Shown here: positions 15,964-23,648 of the stretch, one piece after another
Layout: every line of letters starts with the position of its first letter
Position numbering within the stretch: position 1 is the stretch's first letter
Origin: BM714 sp964484935
Lineage (GTDB): Bacteria; Bacillota; Clostridia; Peptostreptococcales; BM714
DNA length: 53,448 bases
Reading direction: 5' to 3'
Assembly (NCBI GenBank): GCA_964484935.1
Contig: CAZAFW010000010.1
Coordinates: forward strand, 1-53,448
Notes under the pieces: generated by a model
What the model was told of the DNA's origin: nothing
Databases searched by the model: none
What the model saw: the letters and a program-made list of their open reading frames with translations, nothing else
Position numbers and translations under genes: made by a program

Positions 15964-17163
15964 TTATTCCCCCTTGTCCGATATGCATTCGATTCCCGGC
16001 AGATCTCCGCCCTCAAAGAGCTTAAGCGACGCCCCTCCTCCTGTCGATATGTGGCTCATTTTATTTTCCAAACCGAATTTATGTATTGCAGAAGCGCTGT
16101 CTCCGCCTCCTATGATAGTTGTTGCATTTGAATCCGCCAAAGCGTTTGCCACCCCAAGTGTTCCTTTTGCAAAATTTTCCATTTCAAATACACCCATGGG
16201 CCCGTTCCAAAGCACCGTCCTTGACTTCGCAATCACATCCGCAAATTCTTCAACTGTTTCACTGCCTATGTCCAAGCCCATCATGTCGGAAGGTATTTTC
16301 CCCGTCTTCACAGTATGGAAATCGGCATCATTGCTGAAAGAATCGGCTACAACAACGTCTTTTGGCAAAATTATTTCCACTCCGATTTCTTTACAGAAAT
16401 CGATAATCGACCTGGCTGTTTCAAGCTGTTTTTCTTCCACAATTGATGTTCCAATCTCATTTCCCAAGGCTTTCAGGAATGTGAACATCATCCCTCCGCC
16501 AATAAGTATGTAATCGGCCTTTAGTGCAAGGTTTTTTATCACCCCTATTTTGTCAGACACCTTAGAGCCTCCAAGTATGGCTGTAAAAGGCCTTTCCGCA
16601 TCAGACATGGCCTTGCCCATTATTTCAAGCTCTTTTTCAACCAAAAGTCCCACGCATGAGGGCAATATGCTCGCAATTCCAACATTCGAACTGTGTTCCC
16701 TGTGCGCTGTTCCGAACGCGTCATTGACGAAAATCTCTCCCAATGATGCAAGCTCCTCGGTGAAAGCCGCACCGTTTTTCTTTTCCTCTTCCCTGAATCT
16801 CGTGTTCTCAAGAAGCAAAACATCCCCGTATTCTGCGGACAGCACTTTTTCTTTTACCGAATCGTCGACTACACGCTCGCTTTCTATAAGATTCACTTTC
16901 ACTCCAAGGATTTTTTCCATCGACTTGGCTACCGGCGCCAAAGAAAAGGCTTTGTCGTATTTGCCCTTTGGCCTTCCGAGGTGAGACAAAAGGATCACTT
17001 TGGCCTCTTTGCCAATCAAATGCTTTACGGTCGGCATAGCGGCAATTATCCTTTTATCATCGGCAACATCGCCATTTTCATCAATTGGAACATTGAAGTC
17101 GCATCTGACAATGACACTTTTGTGATTGAAATCCACATCCTGCAAGGTTTTTTTGTTAAACAA
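15964..17163 (-). CDS. pgk: Phosphoglycerate kinase
   Basis: 399 residues. It transfers phosphate between 1,3-bisphosphoglycerate and ADP. The motifs VRCDFNVP, HLGRPKG, NDAFGTAHREHSS and the nucleotide-binding GGGDSAS are intact. I start it at a TTG (17161-17163): TGGAGGTG lies nine bases upstream and the resulting N-terminus MFNKKTLQDVDF fits the family. It leads the pgk-tpiA-eno operon and follows the promoter and palindrome at 17221-17275. Neither gap nor cggR precedes it, unlike the common clostridial order. Confidence 0.95.
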   Translation of the reverse strand: MFNKKTLQDVDFNHKSVIVRCDFNVPIDENGDVADDKRIIAAMPTVKHLIGKEAKVILLSHLGRPKGKYDKAFSLAPVAKSMEKILGVKVNLIESERVVDDSVKEKVLSAEYGDVLLLENTRFREEEKKNGAAFTEELASLGEIFVNDAFGTAHREHSSNVGIASILPSCVGLLVEKELEIMGKAMSDAERPFTAILGGSKVSDKIGVIKNLALKADYILIGGGMMFTFLKALGNEIGTSIVEEKQLETARSIIDFCKEIGVEIILPKDVVVADSFSNDADFHTVKTGKIPSDMMGLDIGSETVEEFADVIAKSRTVLWNGPMGVFEMENFAKGTLGVANALADSNATTIIGGGDSASAIHKFGLENKMSHISTGGGASLKLFEGGDLPGIECISDKGE

Positions 17164-17220
17164 GTATCTGCACCTCCACAATTAATTCAATCGTTCGGTT
17201 CACAACTATGGCTAAACACT

Positions 17221-17243
17221 TGGGACACGATAAACGTGTCCCA
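17221..17243 (-). promoter_or_regulatory. Palindrome at the pgk transcription start (candidate operator)
   Basis: Perfect 9-bp arms TGGGACACG/CGTGTCCCA around a 5-bp centre, starting 5 bp downstream of the -10 box and covering the expected +1 region. No U-tract follows on either strand, so it is not a standard terminator. The half-site GGGAC...GTCCC recalls CggR operators, but the spacing differs and no cggR gene is present here. Confidence 0.6.
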
Positions 17244-17247
17244 TATC

Positions 17248-17275
17248 ATTATAATCCTAATTCATTTTTTTTCAA
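17248..17275 (-). promoter_or_regulatory. Sigma-A promoter of pgk-tpiA-eno
   Basis: -35 TTGAAA (17270-17275), 16-bp spacer, -10 TATAAT (17248-17253) on the minus strand in the gap between rpoN and pgk. Confidence 0.7.
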
Positions 17276-17291
17276 TGCTATAAATAGCTTG

Positions 17292-18689
17292 TCAGTATCT
17301 CTTTCGCTTTGAAGAAGACGGAATTTTCAACTCGTCCCTATATTTTGCGACAGTCCTTCTTGAAATTTTTATTCCGGCTCGCGTCAGTTCGTCCGTTAAG
17401 AATTGATCACTGTGGGGCTTCATCGGATTTTCATTTTCAATCAATTCCATTATCATCGATTGAATGCTGGCAGACGATACGCCTTCTCCCGCATTGCTCG
17501 ATACGCCGCTTTGGAAAAAATATTTCAGTTCAAAAATCCCTCTGGGACACTGCATGTACTTTCCGTTGATTGCTCTGCTTACTGTTGATTCATGAACTTC
17601 AACCCTGTCTGCCACGTTTTTCAATGTCAGCGGTTTCAGGTATGCTTTCCCGTTTTCAAAAAAATCATACTGAAATTCGATTATGGCCCCCACGACTTTC
17701 ATTATTGTATTTCTTCTCTGTTCGATGCTTTTTATTATTCGAACCGCCGCATTCAGCTTTTCACTTATATACGATGACGCCTTGTTCTCGATATTTCCGC
17801 TTGAAAGCAATTTTTTGTAATAATTACTTATTGTCAAACGCGGTGCGGTAATCTCATTTATCCTGATTATATACTCGCCCTCTATTTTTTCTACCGCTAT
17901 GTCCGGTATTATATACTTTATGCCTTTCATAGAAGCGAACTCCCTGCCCGGTTTAGGTTCGAGCGTTTTTATGAAATCCGCTGCGTTTTGAATTTCTTCC
18001 TTTGTGAAGTTTGTCGCTTTTGCTATCTGCAATATTCTGTTTGCAGCCAAATCGTCCAGATAAGAGCTTATTATTTTCTCTGCAACTGGATATCCCTTTT
18101 TTCTTCGTTTCAATTGGAGCAAGAGACATTCCCTCAAGTCTTTGGCGCATACACCGACAGGATCGAAATCATGAAGAACATCGAGTATTCTTTTCAATCC
18201 GCTTTCATCTATTCCGAATTTTTCAATTATCTCCATATCAGTCAGCTGATAATAACCATTGTTGTCAAGGTTCTCGATTATATACTCGCCTACAAGCTTT
18301 TCTTCTCTGTCAAGCAATGTAAACTTAAGCTGAAAGAGCAAATGTTCCGTCAAAGTCGTTTCGTTTGTTACAAAATTCTGGAAAACAACCTCTTCTTTTT
18401 CTTCTTTGAAATTATTTCTTGTCTTTGTACGGTCAAAATCGGAAAAGTACTCTTTCCAGTCGATGTCGTCGGCTGTTTTTTCGATTTTTTCCTCATACTC
18501 TTCTTTTTTTTCATCCTGTGAGTCTTCGTTTTTTGGGTTTTCCAATAATGGATTGTTCAATAATTCTTGCCTTATGAACTCATTGAGCTCCACCGAATTG
18601 TATTGCAATATTTCGATGGCTTGCTTCAGCTCCGGCGTCATAATCAATTTTTGAGTTTGTGACAAATTTAAATTATAAGACATTTTCAT
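17292..18689 (-). CDS. rpoN: RNA polymerase sigma-54 factor
   Basis: 465 residues. It directs RNA polymerase to -24/-12 promoters that need an AAA+ activator. Region I is Gln/Leu rich (LSQTQKLIMTPELKQAIEILQ region, residues 8-30), an acidic region II follows (about 50-90), then the core-binding region, a helix-turn-helix (VADRVEVHESTVSRAING) and the RpoN box SRRTVAKYRDEL near the C-terminus. The start ATG at 18689 follows GGGTGA. rpoN just upstream of the glycolytic genes is common in clostridia. No sigma-54 promoter or activator gene was recognised in the window. Confidence 0.95.
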   Translation of the reverse strand: MKMSYNLNLSQTQKLIMTPELKQAIEILQYNSVELNEFIRQELLNNPLLENPKNEDSQDEKKEEYEEKIEKTADDIDWKEYFSDFDRTKTRNNFKEEKEEVVFQNFVTNETTLTEHLLFQLKFTLLDREEKLVGEYIIENLDNNGYYQLTDMEIIEKFGIDESGLKRILDVLHDFDPVGVCAKDLRECLLLQLKRRKKGYPVAEKIISSYLDDLAANRILQIAKATNFTKEEIQNAADFIKTLEPKPGREFASMKGIKYIIPDIAVEKIEGEYIIRINEITAPRLTISNYYKKLLSSGNIENKASSYISEKLNAAVRIIKSIEQRRNTIMKVVGAIIEFQYDFFENGKAYLKPLTLKNVADRVEVHESTVSRAINGKYMQCPRGIFELKYFFQSGVSSNAGEGVSSASIQSMIMELIENENPMKPHSDQFLTDELTRAGIKISRRTVAKYRDELKIPSSSKRKRY

Positions 18690-18710
18690 CAAAAAATCAC
18701 CCGTTTTCTA

Positions 18711-18746
18711 TAGTAAGAACATAAGTAAGAATATAAGTAAGAACAT
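18711..18746 (-). repeat. Three 12-bp tandem repeats in the rpoN leader
   Basis: Three near-identical copies of ATGTTCTTACTT (minus-strand sense) lie end to end; the second has ATA for ATG and the third ends in A. They begin a few bases after the -10 box and end about 20 bases before the rpoN start codon, so they would be in the 5' untranslated RNA. Confidence 0.75.
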
Positions 18747-18750
18747 ATTC

Positions 18751-18759
18751 ATTATATCA
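18751..18759 (-). promoter_or_regulatory. Extended -10 promoter element of rpoN
   Basis: TGATATAAT on the minus strand, an extended -10 (TGn plus TATAAT). No good -35 is present; the region where it would be is the A/T-rich tail of the next terminator. Confidence 0.5.
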
Positions 18760-18774
18760 GATTGGATGCAATTT

Positions 18775-18802
18775 AAAAACCGGCGGCTTTCTGCCACCGG
18801 TT
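18775..18802 (-). terminator. Terminator of the BMP-type ABC transporter genes
   Basis: Stem AACCGGTGGC/GCCGCCGGTT (minus strand, one G-U pair), loop of 5, followed by TTTTT on the minus strand, 17 bases after the permease stop. Confidence 0.88.
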
Positions 18803-18819
18803 ATCTTTTTTTGTTTGTG

Positions 18820-19761
18820 CTAGCCTATGTCCTTTTCATATGGCTGCCCATCGGCTTTTGGAGCCACCGAACGCCCAACAACACCAGCAAGGGCAAGGAT
18901 TGTAGCTACATACGGAAGCATTTGCAAAAATTCCTGCGCAATCGGTATTCCAAATGACTGAGCCTGTATTTGAATTGCGTCCGCCAAGCCGAAGAAAAGG
19001 CATGCAAACAAAGCCCCGACCGGGTGCCATTTTCCAAATATCATAGCCGCTAAGGCTATGAAGCCTTTTCCAGCTGTCATCCCTTCCCTGAAAAGGCTTA
19101 TTGTTCCTATTGAAAGCGATGCGCCGGCTAATCCGGCAAGTGCTCCGCTAATCATGACACATATGTATCTCATCAGATACACGTTTATTCCAACGGTATC
19201 AGCGGCGCGCGGATGTTCTCCAACCGCTCTTATTCTCAAACCAAATGATGTTTTGAATAATACGTAATACGAAATTCCAACCATTAGAAACGCTAAATAT
19301 ACGAAGGGTGTAAATCTTGAAAACAAGTCACCCAACAAGGGTATTCCTTCTAGAAATTTAAAAGGGTTATCTGTAAGAGCTCGCTCTACAGAAGGTGTAG
19401 AGCCGGAGCGTTTCCAAACCATTTCAAGCATGAATGCCGTGAAACTTACTGCCAGCAGATTTATCGCAACACCCGCCACAACTTGGTTTCCTCTCAAATG
19501 TATGGACACCACAGCCAATAGCAATGAGGTTAATATGCCTATTGTCATGGATGCAAGAACCCCTATCCAGGGATTTCCAGTCAAGTGTGTAAAAAGTACG
19601 GCAAAAAATGCTCCCATTATCATTATGCCTTCAAGCGCTATGTTTACAACTCCAGACCTTTCAGAAAAAACTCCTCCTAGTGAAGCGAATATGAGGGGAG
19701 TCGCAAGGCGAATTGCAGAGGCCGCTATTGCAATTACTACTAAGCTTGTTCCGTTGTCCAT
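18820..19761 (-). CDS. ABC transporter permease, nucleoside/simple-sugar type (second subunit)
   Basis: 313 residues, 8-10 hydrophobic segments. It belongs to the branched-chain-amino-acid/ribose permease superfamily, subgroup that works with BMP-family lipoproteins (NupQ/YufQ type). Typical segments are GVFSERSGVVNIALEGIM and GINVYLMRYICVMISGALAGLAGA. It forms the membrane pore with the preceding permease, which abuts it (start at 19761, the other gene ends at 19762). It is the last gene of the set and ends at a strong terminator. The substrate is inferred as a purine nucleoside, by family only. Confidence 0.88.
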   Translation of the reverse strand: MDNGTSLVVIAIAASAIRLATPLIFASLGGVFSERSGVVNIALEGIMIMGAFFAVLFTHLTGNPWIGVLASMTIGILTSLLLAVVSIHLRGNQVVAGVAINLLAVSFTAFMLEMVWKRSGSTPSVERALTDNPFKFLEGIPLLGDLFSRFTPFVYLAFLMVGISYYVLFKTSFGLRIRAVGEHPRAADTVGINVYLMRYICVMISGALAGLAGASLSIGTISLFREGMTAGKGFIALAAMIFGKWHPVGALFACLFFGLADAIQIQAQSFGIPIAQEFLQMLPYVATILALAGVVGRSVAPKADGQPYEKDIG

Positions 19762-20856
19762 TTATTCCGCCTCCTTATGCGCAGCAATCTTTTTCCTTTT
19801 GGCAATCAATTGAACAATAAGCTTGCCTGCTATGAATATTATAATTACTCCTTGAATAATTCCTATAACCTCTTTGGGTATCCCGGCCAATTGCATTTTT
19901 CTGGCCCCGTTGCTTAAAACTCCGAACAGGAGGGCGCTTGCTAGAACGCCTATTGGATGATTGCCGCCAACAAGCGCAACTGCAATTCCATCAAATCCAT
20001 ACCCTGACATGGCCGCCGACATATTGACTTTGTAAATCAATCCGGCCACTTGTACGGCACCGGCCAAGCCGGCTAAAAGACCCGATATGAACATGGCAAG
20101 TATTATGTTTTTCTTTTTGCTTATACCACCGTATTCTGCAGCTTCAGGGTTAAAGCCGACAGTCCTTATCTCGTAACCCAAAGTCGTTTTGAACAAAATA
20201 TAATAAATAATCAAGGCACATACGATTCCAATGAATATGCCCGTATGGGCGCTCGAATACCCGAATTGGGGTATAAACTCACTTAGCTTGGATAGCCTGG
20301 CTTTCTCAGGTATGGACACCGAAAACGCCATTTTAGTTGTTCCCTCCAGTACTTGTGGATTCAATATAGTTCTGATTATATAATTTGTTCCTATGAGTGC
20401 CGTATAATTGAGCATTATTGTCGTGATTACCTCATGCACACCAAACCGCGCTTTAAGAAAACCGGCTATTGAAGCCCAAAGGCCTCCAGCCAAAGCTCCA
20501 AATACAAGTATCAAGGGCAAAAGTATTATTCCCGGCAAGTTTTGGTAATACCAACCGACAGCAATAGCTGTTATGGAACCGACTATGTACTGACCCTCGG
20601 CTCCTATATTGAATAAACCTGTCCTAAAAGCAAAAGCAACCGACAAGCCAGTAAAAATTAAAGGGGTTGTCTTATAAAGCGTTTCCCCTATTTTAGACAA
20701 GCCTCCCATGCTGCCCTTGAAAAGAGCCGTGTATGCCACAATCGGATTGCTTCCTGCAATAATTATGAAAACTGCTCCAATTATAAATCCCAGCAAAATC
20801 GCGATCAAGGGAAGTTTCAGATTGTCCCACAGCCATTTAAGTCCATTTTTATTCAT
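19762..20856 (-). CDS. ABC transporter permease, nucleoside/simple-sugar type (first subunit)
   Basis: 364 residues with a cytoplasmic N-terminus and about 10 membrane segments. NupP/YufP-like: FRTGLFNIGAEGQYIVGSI is the marker of this permease subgroup, and KKNIILAMFISGLLAGLAGA is the conserved cytoplasmic loop that contacts the ATPase. Its start overlaps the end of the ATPase gene by eight bases, indicating translational coupling. It would pair with the following 313-residue permease. Confidence 0.88.
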   Translation of the reverse strand: MNKNGLKWLWDNLKLPLIAILLGFIIGAVFIIIAGSNPIVAYTALFKGSMGGLSKIGETLYKTTPLIFTGLSVAFAFRTGLFNIGAEGQYIVGSITAIAVGWYYQNLPGIILLPLILVFGALAGGLWASIAGFLKARFGVHEVITTIMLNYTALIGTNYIIRTILNPQVLEGTTKMAFSVSIPEKARLSKLSEFIPQFGYSSAHTGIFIGIVCALIIYYILFKTTLGYEIRTVGFNPEAAEYGGISKKKNIILAMFISGLLAGLAGAVQVAGLIYKVNMSAAMSGYGFDGIAVALVGGNHPIGVLASALLFGVLSNGARKMQLAGIPKEVIGIIQGVIIIFIAGKLIVQLIAKRKKIAAHKEAE

Positions 20857-22384
20857 CCTTCATCTCCCTTTCCGATTTGCCGCCGGCCATCATGATTCCC
20901 AATTCTCTTTCTGTCGCATCCTTGGCATCGACAATCCCGACTATTCTCCCGTCATATATTACTGCAATGCGGTCCGCCAATGACATTACCTCGTCAAGCT
21001 CAAGCGAAATAAGTAGAACCGCCTTGTCATTGTTTCTTTGGTCTATGAGCCTTTTATGGACAAATTCTATAGCTCCAACATCTAGTCCCCTTGTGGGCTG
21101 CGCCGCGATAAGCAATTTGGGGTTCTTGTAAAACTCTCTGGCAATTATCACTTTTTGCTGATTGCCTCCTGAAAGCGATTTCGCCAGAATCTGCTCTCCC
21201 GGTGTCCTTATGTCAAACTCTTTTATCAAGGTTTTGCCATGCTTGGCTACAGCATTGTAATCCATCATCTTTCTTTTGCTGAAAGGTTCGCTGTGGTGGT
21301 ATCCAAGGATCATATTCTCGGCCAATGAATGCTCCAAAATCAATCCTCTTCTATGCCTGTCCTCAGGTATATGTCCGACTCCCATATTTATTATTTCCCG
21401 GGTCGACCTGTTGGTGATATTCTCGCCGTTTAATTCAACGGTTCCGGATTCAACCTTGCAAAGACCTGTTATAGCTTCGACCAATTGGGACTGTCCGTTA
21501 CCGTCAACCCCTGCGATTGCAAGGACTTCACCCGCCTTCACCTCAAACGAAACATCTTTTACCGCCTCTATTTTTCTGCTGTCGAGAACCTTCAGGTTTT
21601 CAACCTTTAAAATTGTCTCACTGGCTTGTTTTTCTTTCTTTTCAACTTCAAGCTTTACTTTTCTTCCAACCATGAGCTCTGCCAAAGCATCCATATCGGT
21701 ACCTGCCGTATCCAAGGTTTCTATTACTTTACCTTTGCGTATGACTGTTACCCGGTCGCTCATCGACATGACTTCCTTGAGTTTATGCGTTATCAAAATA
21801 ATTGACTTTCCTTCCGAGGTCAGCTTTTTGATTATTTCTCCTAATTCATCTATTTCCTGGGGCGTAAGAACAGCCGTTGGTTCATCCAAAATCAATATGT
21901 CCGCTCCTCTGTAAAGAGCCTTTATTATTTCGACCCTCTGCTGCAAGCCTACTGATATATCCTGAACTTTTATGTCCGGATCAATTTTCAGCCCAAAATT
22001 TTCGGAAAGTTTAAGCACCCTTTCCCTTGCCAAATCCATATCCATTCTCAGTTTTCCGAATTTATTGGGTTCGTTTCCCAAAACTATATTTTCCGTCACT
22101 GTAAAAGGAGGCACAAGCATAAAATGCTGATGCACCATTCCTATTCTATGCTCTATTGCAGTATTCGGGTTTTTCATGTTCACTTTTTCGCCGCGAATGA
22201 GTATTTCCCCCGATGTCTGCTGATAAAGACCGTAGAGTATATTCATGAGAGTGGTTTTTCCCGCTCCGTTTTCACCGAGCAAAACATGAATTTCTCCTTC
22301 TTCAAGATTAAAATCGACATTGTCATTGGCGATTACACCCGGGAAAATTTTGGTTATGTTTTTCATTTCGACTATATTTGGCAA
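20849..22384 (-). CDS. ABC transporter ATP-binding protein with two ATPase domains
   Basis: 511 residues with two nucleotide-binding domains in one chain (NupO/YufO type). The first has Walker A GENGAGKTTL, a variant signature SVGLQQRVEI and Walker B ILILDEPTAVLT. The second has GVDGNGQSQLVE in place of a classical Walker A, SGGNQQKVIIAREF and LLIAAQPTRGLDVG, so the second site is degenerate, as is normal in this family. I prefer a TTG start at 22384, seven bases after GGGAGG; the ATG at 22390 is too close to that site. It is separated from the lipoprotein gene by a terminator. Confidence 0.88.
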   Translation of the reverse strand: MPNIVEMKNITKIFPGVIANDNVDFNLEEGEIHVLLGENGAGKTTLMNILYGLYQQTSGEILIRGEKVNMKNPNTAIEHRIGMVHQHFMLVPPFTVTENIVLGNEPNKFGKLRMDMDLARERVLKLSENFGLKIDPDIKVQDISVGLQQRVEIIKALYRGADILILDEPTAVLTPQEIDELGEIIKKLTSEGKSIILITHKLKEVMSMSDRVTVIRKGKVIETLDTAGTDMDALAELMVGRKVKLEVEKKEKQASETILKVENLKVLDSRKIEAVKDVSFEVKAGEVLAIAGVDGNGQSQLVEAITGLCKVESGTVELNGENITNRSTREIINMGVGHIPEDRHRRGLILEHSLAENMILGYHHSEPFSKRKMMDYNAVAKHGKTLIKEFDIRTPGEQILAKSLSGGNQQKVIIAREFYKNPKLLIAAQPTRGLDVGAIEFVHKRLIDQRNNDKAVLLISLELDEVMSLADRIAVIYDGRIVGIVDAKDATERELGIMMAGGKSEREMKDE

Positions 22385-22400
22385 AATCATACCTCCCTGT

Positions 22401-22436
22401 AAAAAAATAAGGTCAGACATTTTCATCTGACCTTAT
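22401..22436 (-). terminator. Terminator/attenuator between the BMP lipoprotein and ABC genes
   Basis: Arms ATAAGGTCAGA/TCTGACCTTAT with an 8-base loop followed by seven T residues on the minus strand. It lies between the binding protein and the transporter genes of what is otherwise one operon, so partial read-through would give more binding protein than membrane parts. Confidence 0.88.
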
Positions 22437-22467
22437 TATAAACTATTTTTGTATTTTTAACTACAAT

Positions 22468-23520
22468 TTAGATTTCGGGAATCTCAAAGGCGTCGAATGT
22501 TTCTTTATCATAAGGTACTTCGAAAACGCCGTCGATTATTGCAGCTTTGTAGTTTTCAGCTGTTTCAGCTATCTCGGCAGGCACATTACCTGCATCGTCG
22601 CTGTATCCAACACCTTCTTCAGCAAGTCCAAAGACCAAGTTGGAGCCATCGAATGTTCCGTCGTCAACAGCTTTTGTAGCCAAATAAGTAGCATTGTCAA
22701 CACGCTTGATCATTGAGCAAAGAACATGCTCAGGATCGAGTGCCGATTGGTCCATGTCCACTCCGATTGCCCAGAAACCCTGTTCTCCTGCCGCTTCGAT
22801 AACGCCTATTCCACAAGCTCCGGAAGCATGGTAAATGACATCAGCACCGGCTTGGTTTTGCGCAAGGGCATTTTCTTTTCCAAGTTGGGGATTGTCGAAA
22901 GCGCCTGTATAGTTGATTATTATTTCAGCATCTGGATTTACCGCTTTTACACCGGCTTCAAAACCGTATTGGAACTTTTCGATCAAGGCGAACTGCATGC
23001 CGCCAACAAACCCAACCTTGTCTGTTTCAGTCATGAGTCCCGCGATTACTCCTGTAAGGAATGATCCTTCCTGCTCTTTGAATGTAAGTCCTGCCGCATT
23101 TGGAGCATCTACAACTTCATCAATGATTGCAAATTTTTGGTCAGGGAATTGTGCTGCAGCTTCGGCAGTTGCAGTTTTCATCAAGAAACCAACTGAAATT
23201 ATAAGGTCAGCTCCATCTTCAGCCGCAGCTGAAAGATTCGGCCCATAATCGTCAGCAGTTTGAGATTCCAAAACGCTTACTTTAGCGCCAAAATCCTCTT
23301 CGGCTTTTACAAGTCCTGCATATGCCGAATCATTGAAAGACTCGTCGCCCAATCCGCCTGTGTCAGTTATCATTGTGACTCTTAATGCTTCCTCCACTGG
23401 TTCTTCCGCAACATCTCCAGGTGCTTCTTCCTCTGGCGCTTCTTCCGCTGGCGCGCAAGCTGAAAAAACCGAAACCATCAAAATCAATACTAAAAATAAT
23501 GCCAACCATTTTCTACTCAT
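22468..23520 (-). CDS. BMP-family substrate-binding lipoprotein
   Basis: 350 residues. A signal peptide with lipobox SVFSAC gives a lipid-anchored Cys22, followed by an acidic Glu/Pro/Ala-rich linker (about 24-44) and a periplasmic-binding-protein fold. TDTGGLGDESFNDSAYAG is the marker of the BMP family, whose members bind purine nucleosides (for example PnrA). It should capture the solute outside the membrane for the ABC transporter encoded downstream. The gene comes after the grd terminator and has no clear promoter motif that I can fix. Confidence 0.92.
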   Translation of the reverse strand: MSRKWLALFLVLILMVSVFSACAPAEEAPEEEAPGDVAEEPVEEALRVTMITDTGGLGDESFNDSAYAGLVKAEEDFGAKVSVLESQTADDYGPNLSAAAEDGADLIISVGFLMKTATAEAAAQFPDQKFAIIDEVVDAPNAAGLTFKEQEGSFLTGVIAGLMTETDKVGFVGGMQFALIEKFQYGFEAGVKAVNPDAEIIINYTGAFDNPQLGKENALAQNQAGADVIYHASGACGIGVIEAAGEQGFWAIGVDMDQSALDPEHVLCSMIKRVDNATYLATKAVDDGTFDGSNLVFGLAEEGVGYSDDAGNVPAEIAETAENYKAAIIDGVFEVPYDKETFDAFEIPEI

Positions 23521-23602
23521 TAAATAATCCTCCTCATTTGATTGATTTATTTATCTTTTCCCATACTTCTACATTGTTACCCAAAATCCTTCCAAAGCTT
23601 AC

Positions 23603-23640
23603 AAAAATAAAAAAATAGGGCGGTTTTAAATTTCCGCCCT
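23603..23640 (-). terminator. Terminator of the glycine reductase operon
   Basis: Arms AGGGCGG/CCGCCCT with a 10-base A/T loop, followed on the minus strand by an extended T-rich tail. It starts nine bases after the grdD stop. Confidence 0.92.
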
Positions 23641-23648
23641 GTTTCTAC

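Noticed and set aside
17221..17243. The pgk palindrome as the rpoN terminator
   Set aside because: No T-run follows it, and it lies downstream of a promoter that starts the next operon.
18711..18746. The rpoN tandem repeats as a CRISPR array
   Set aside because: Units are 12 bp without spacers and no cas gene is present.
22468..23520. The BMP lipoprotein as a glycine or betaine binding protein linked to the grd operon
   Set aside because: The sequence has BMP/PnrA-family features and a strong terminator separates it from grdD. Nothing ties it to glycine uptake.
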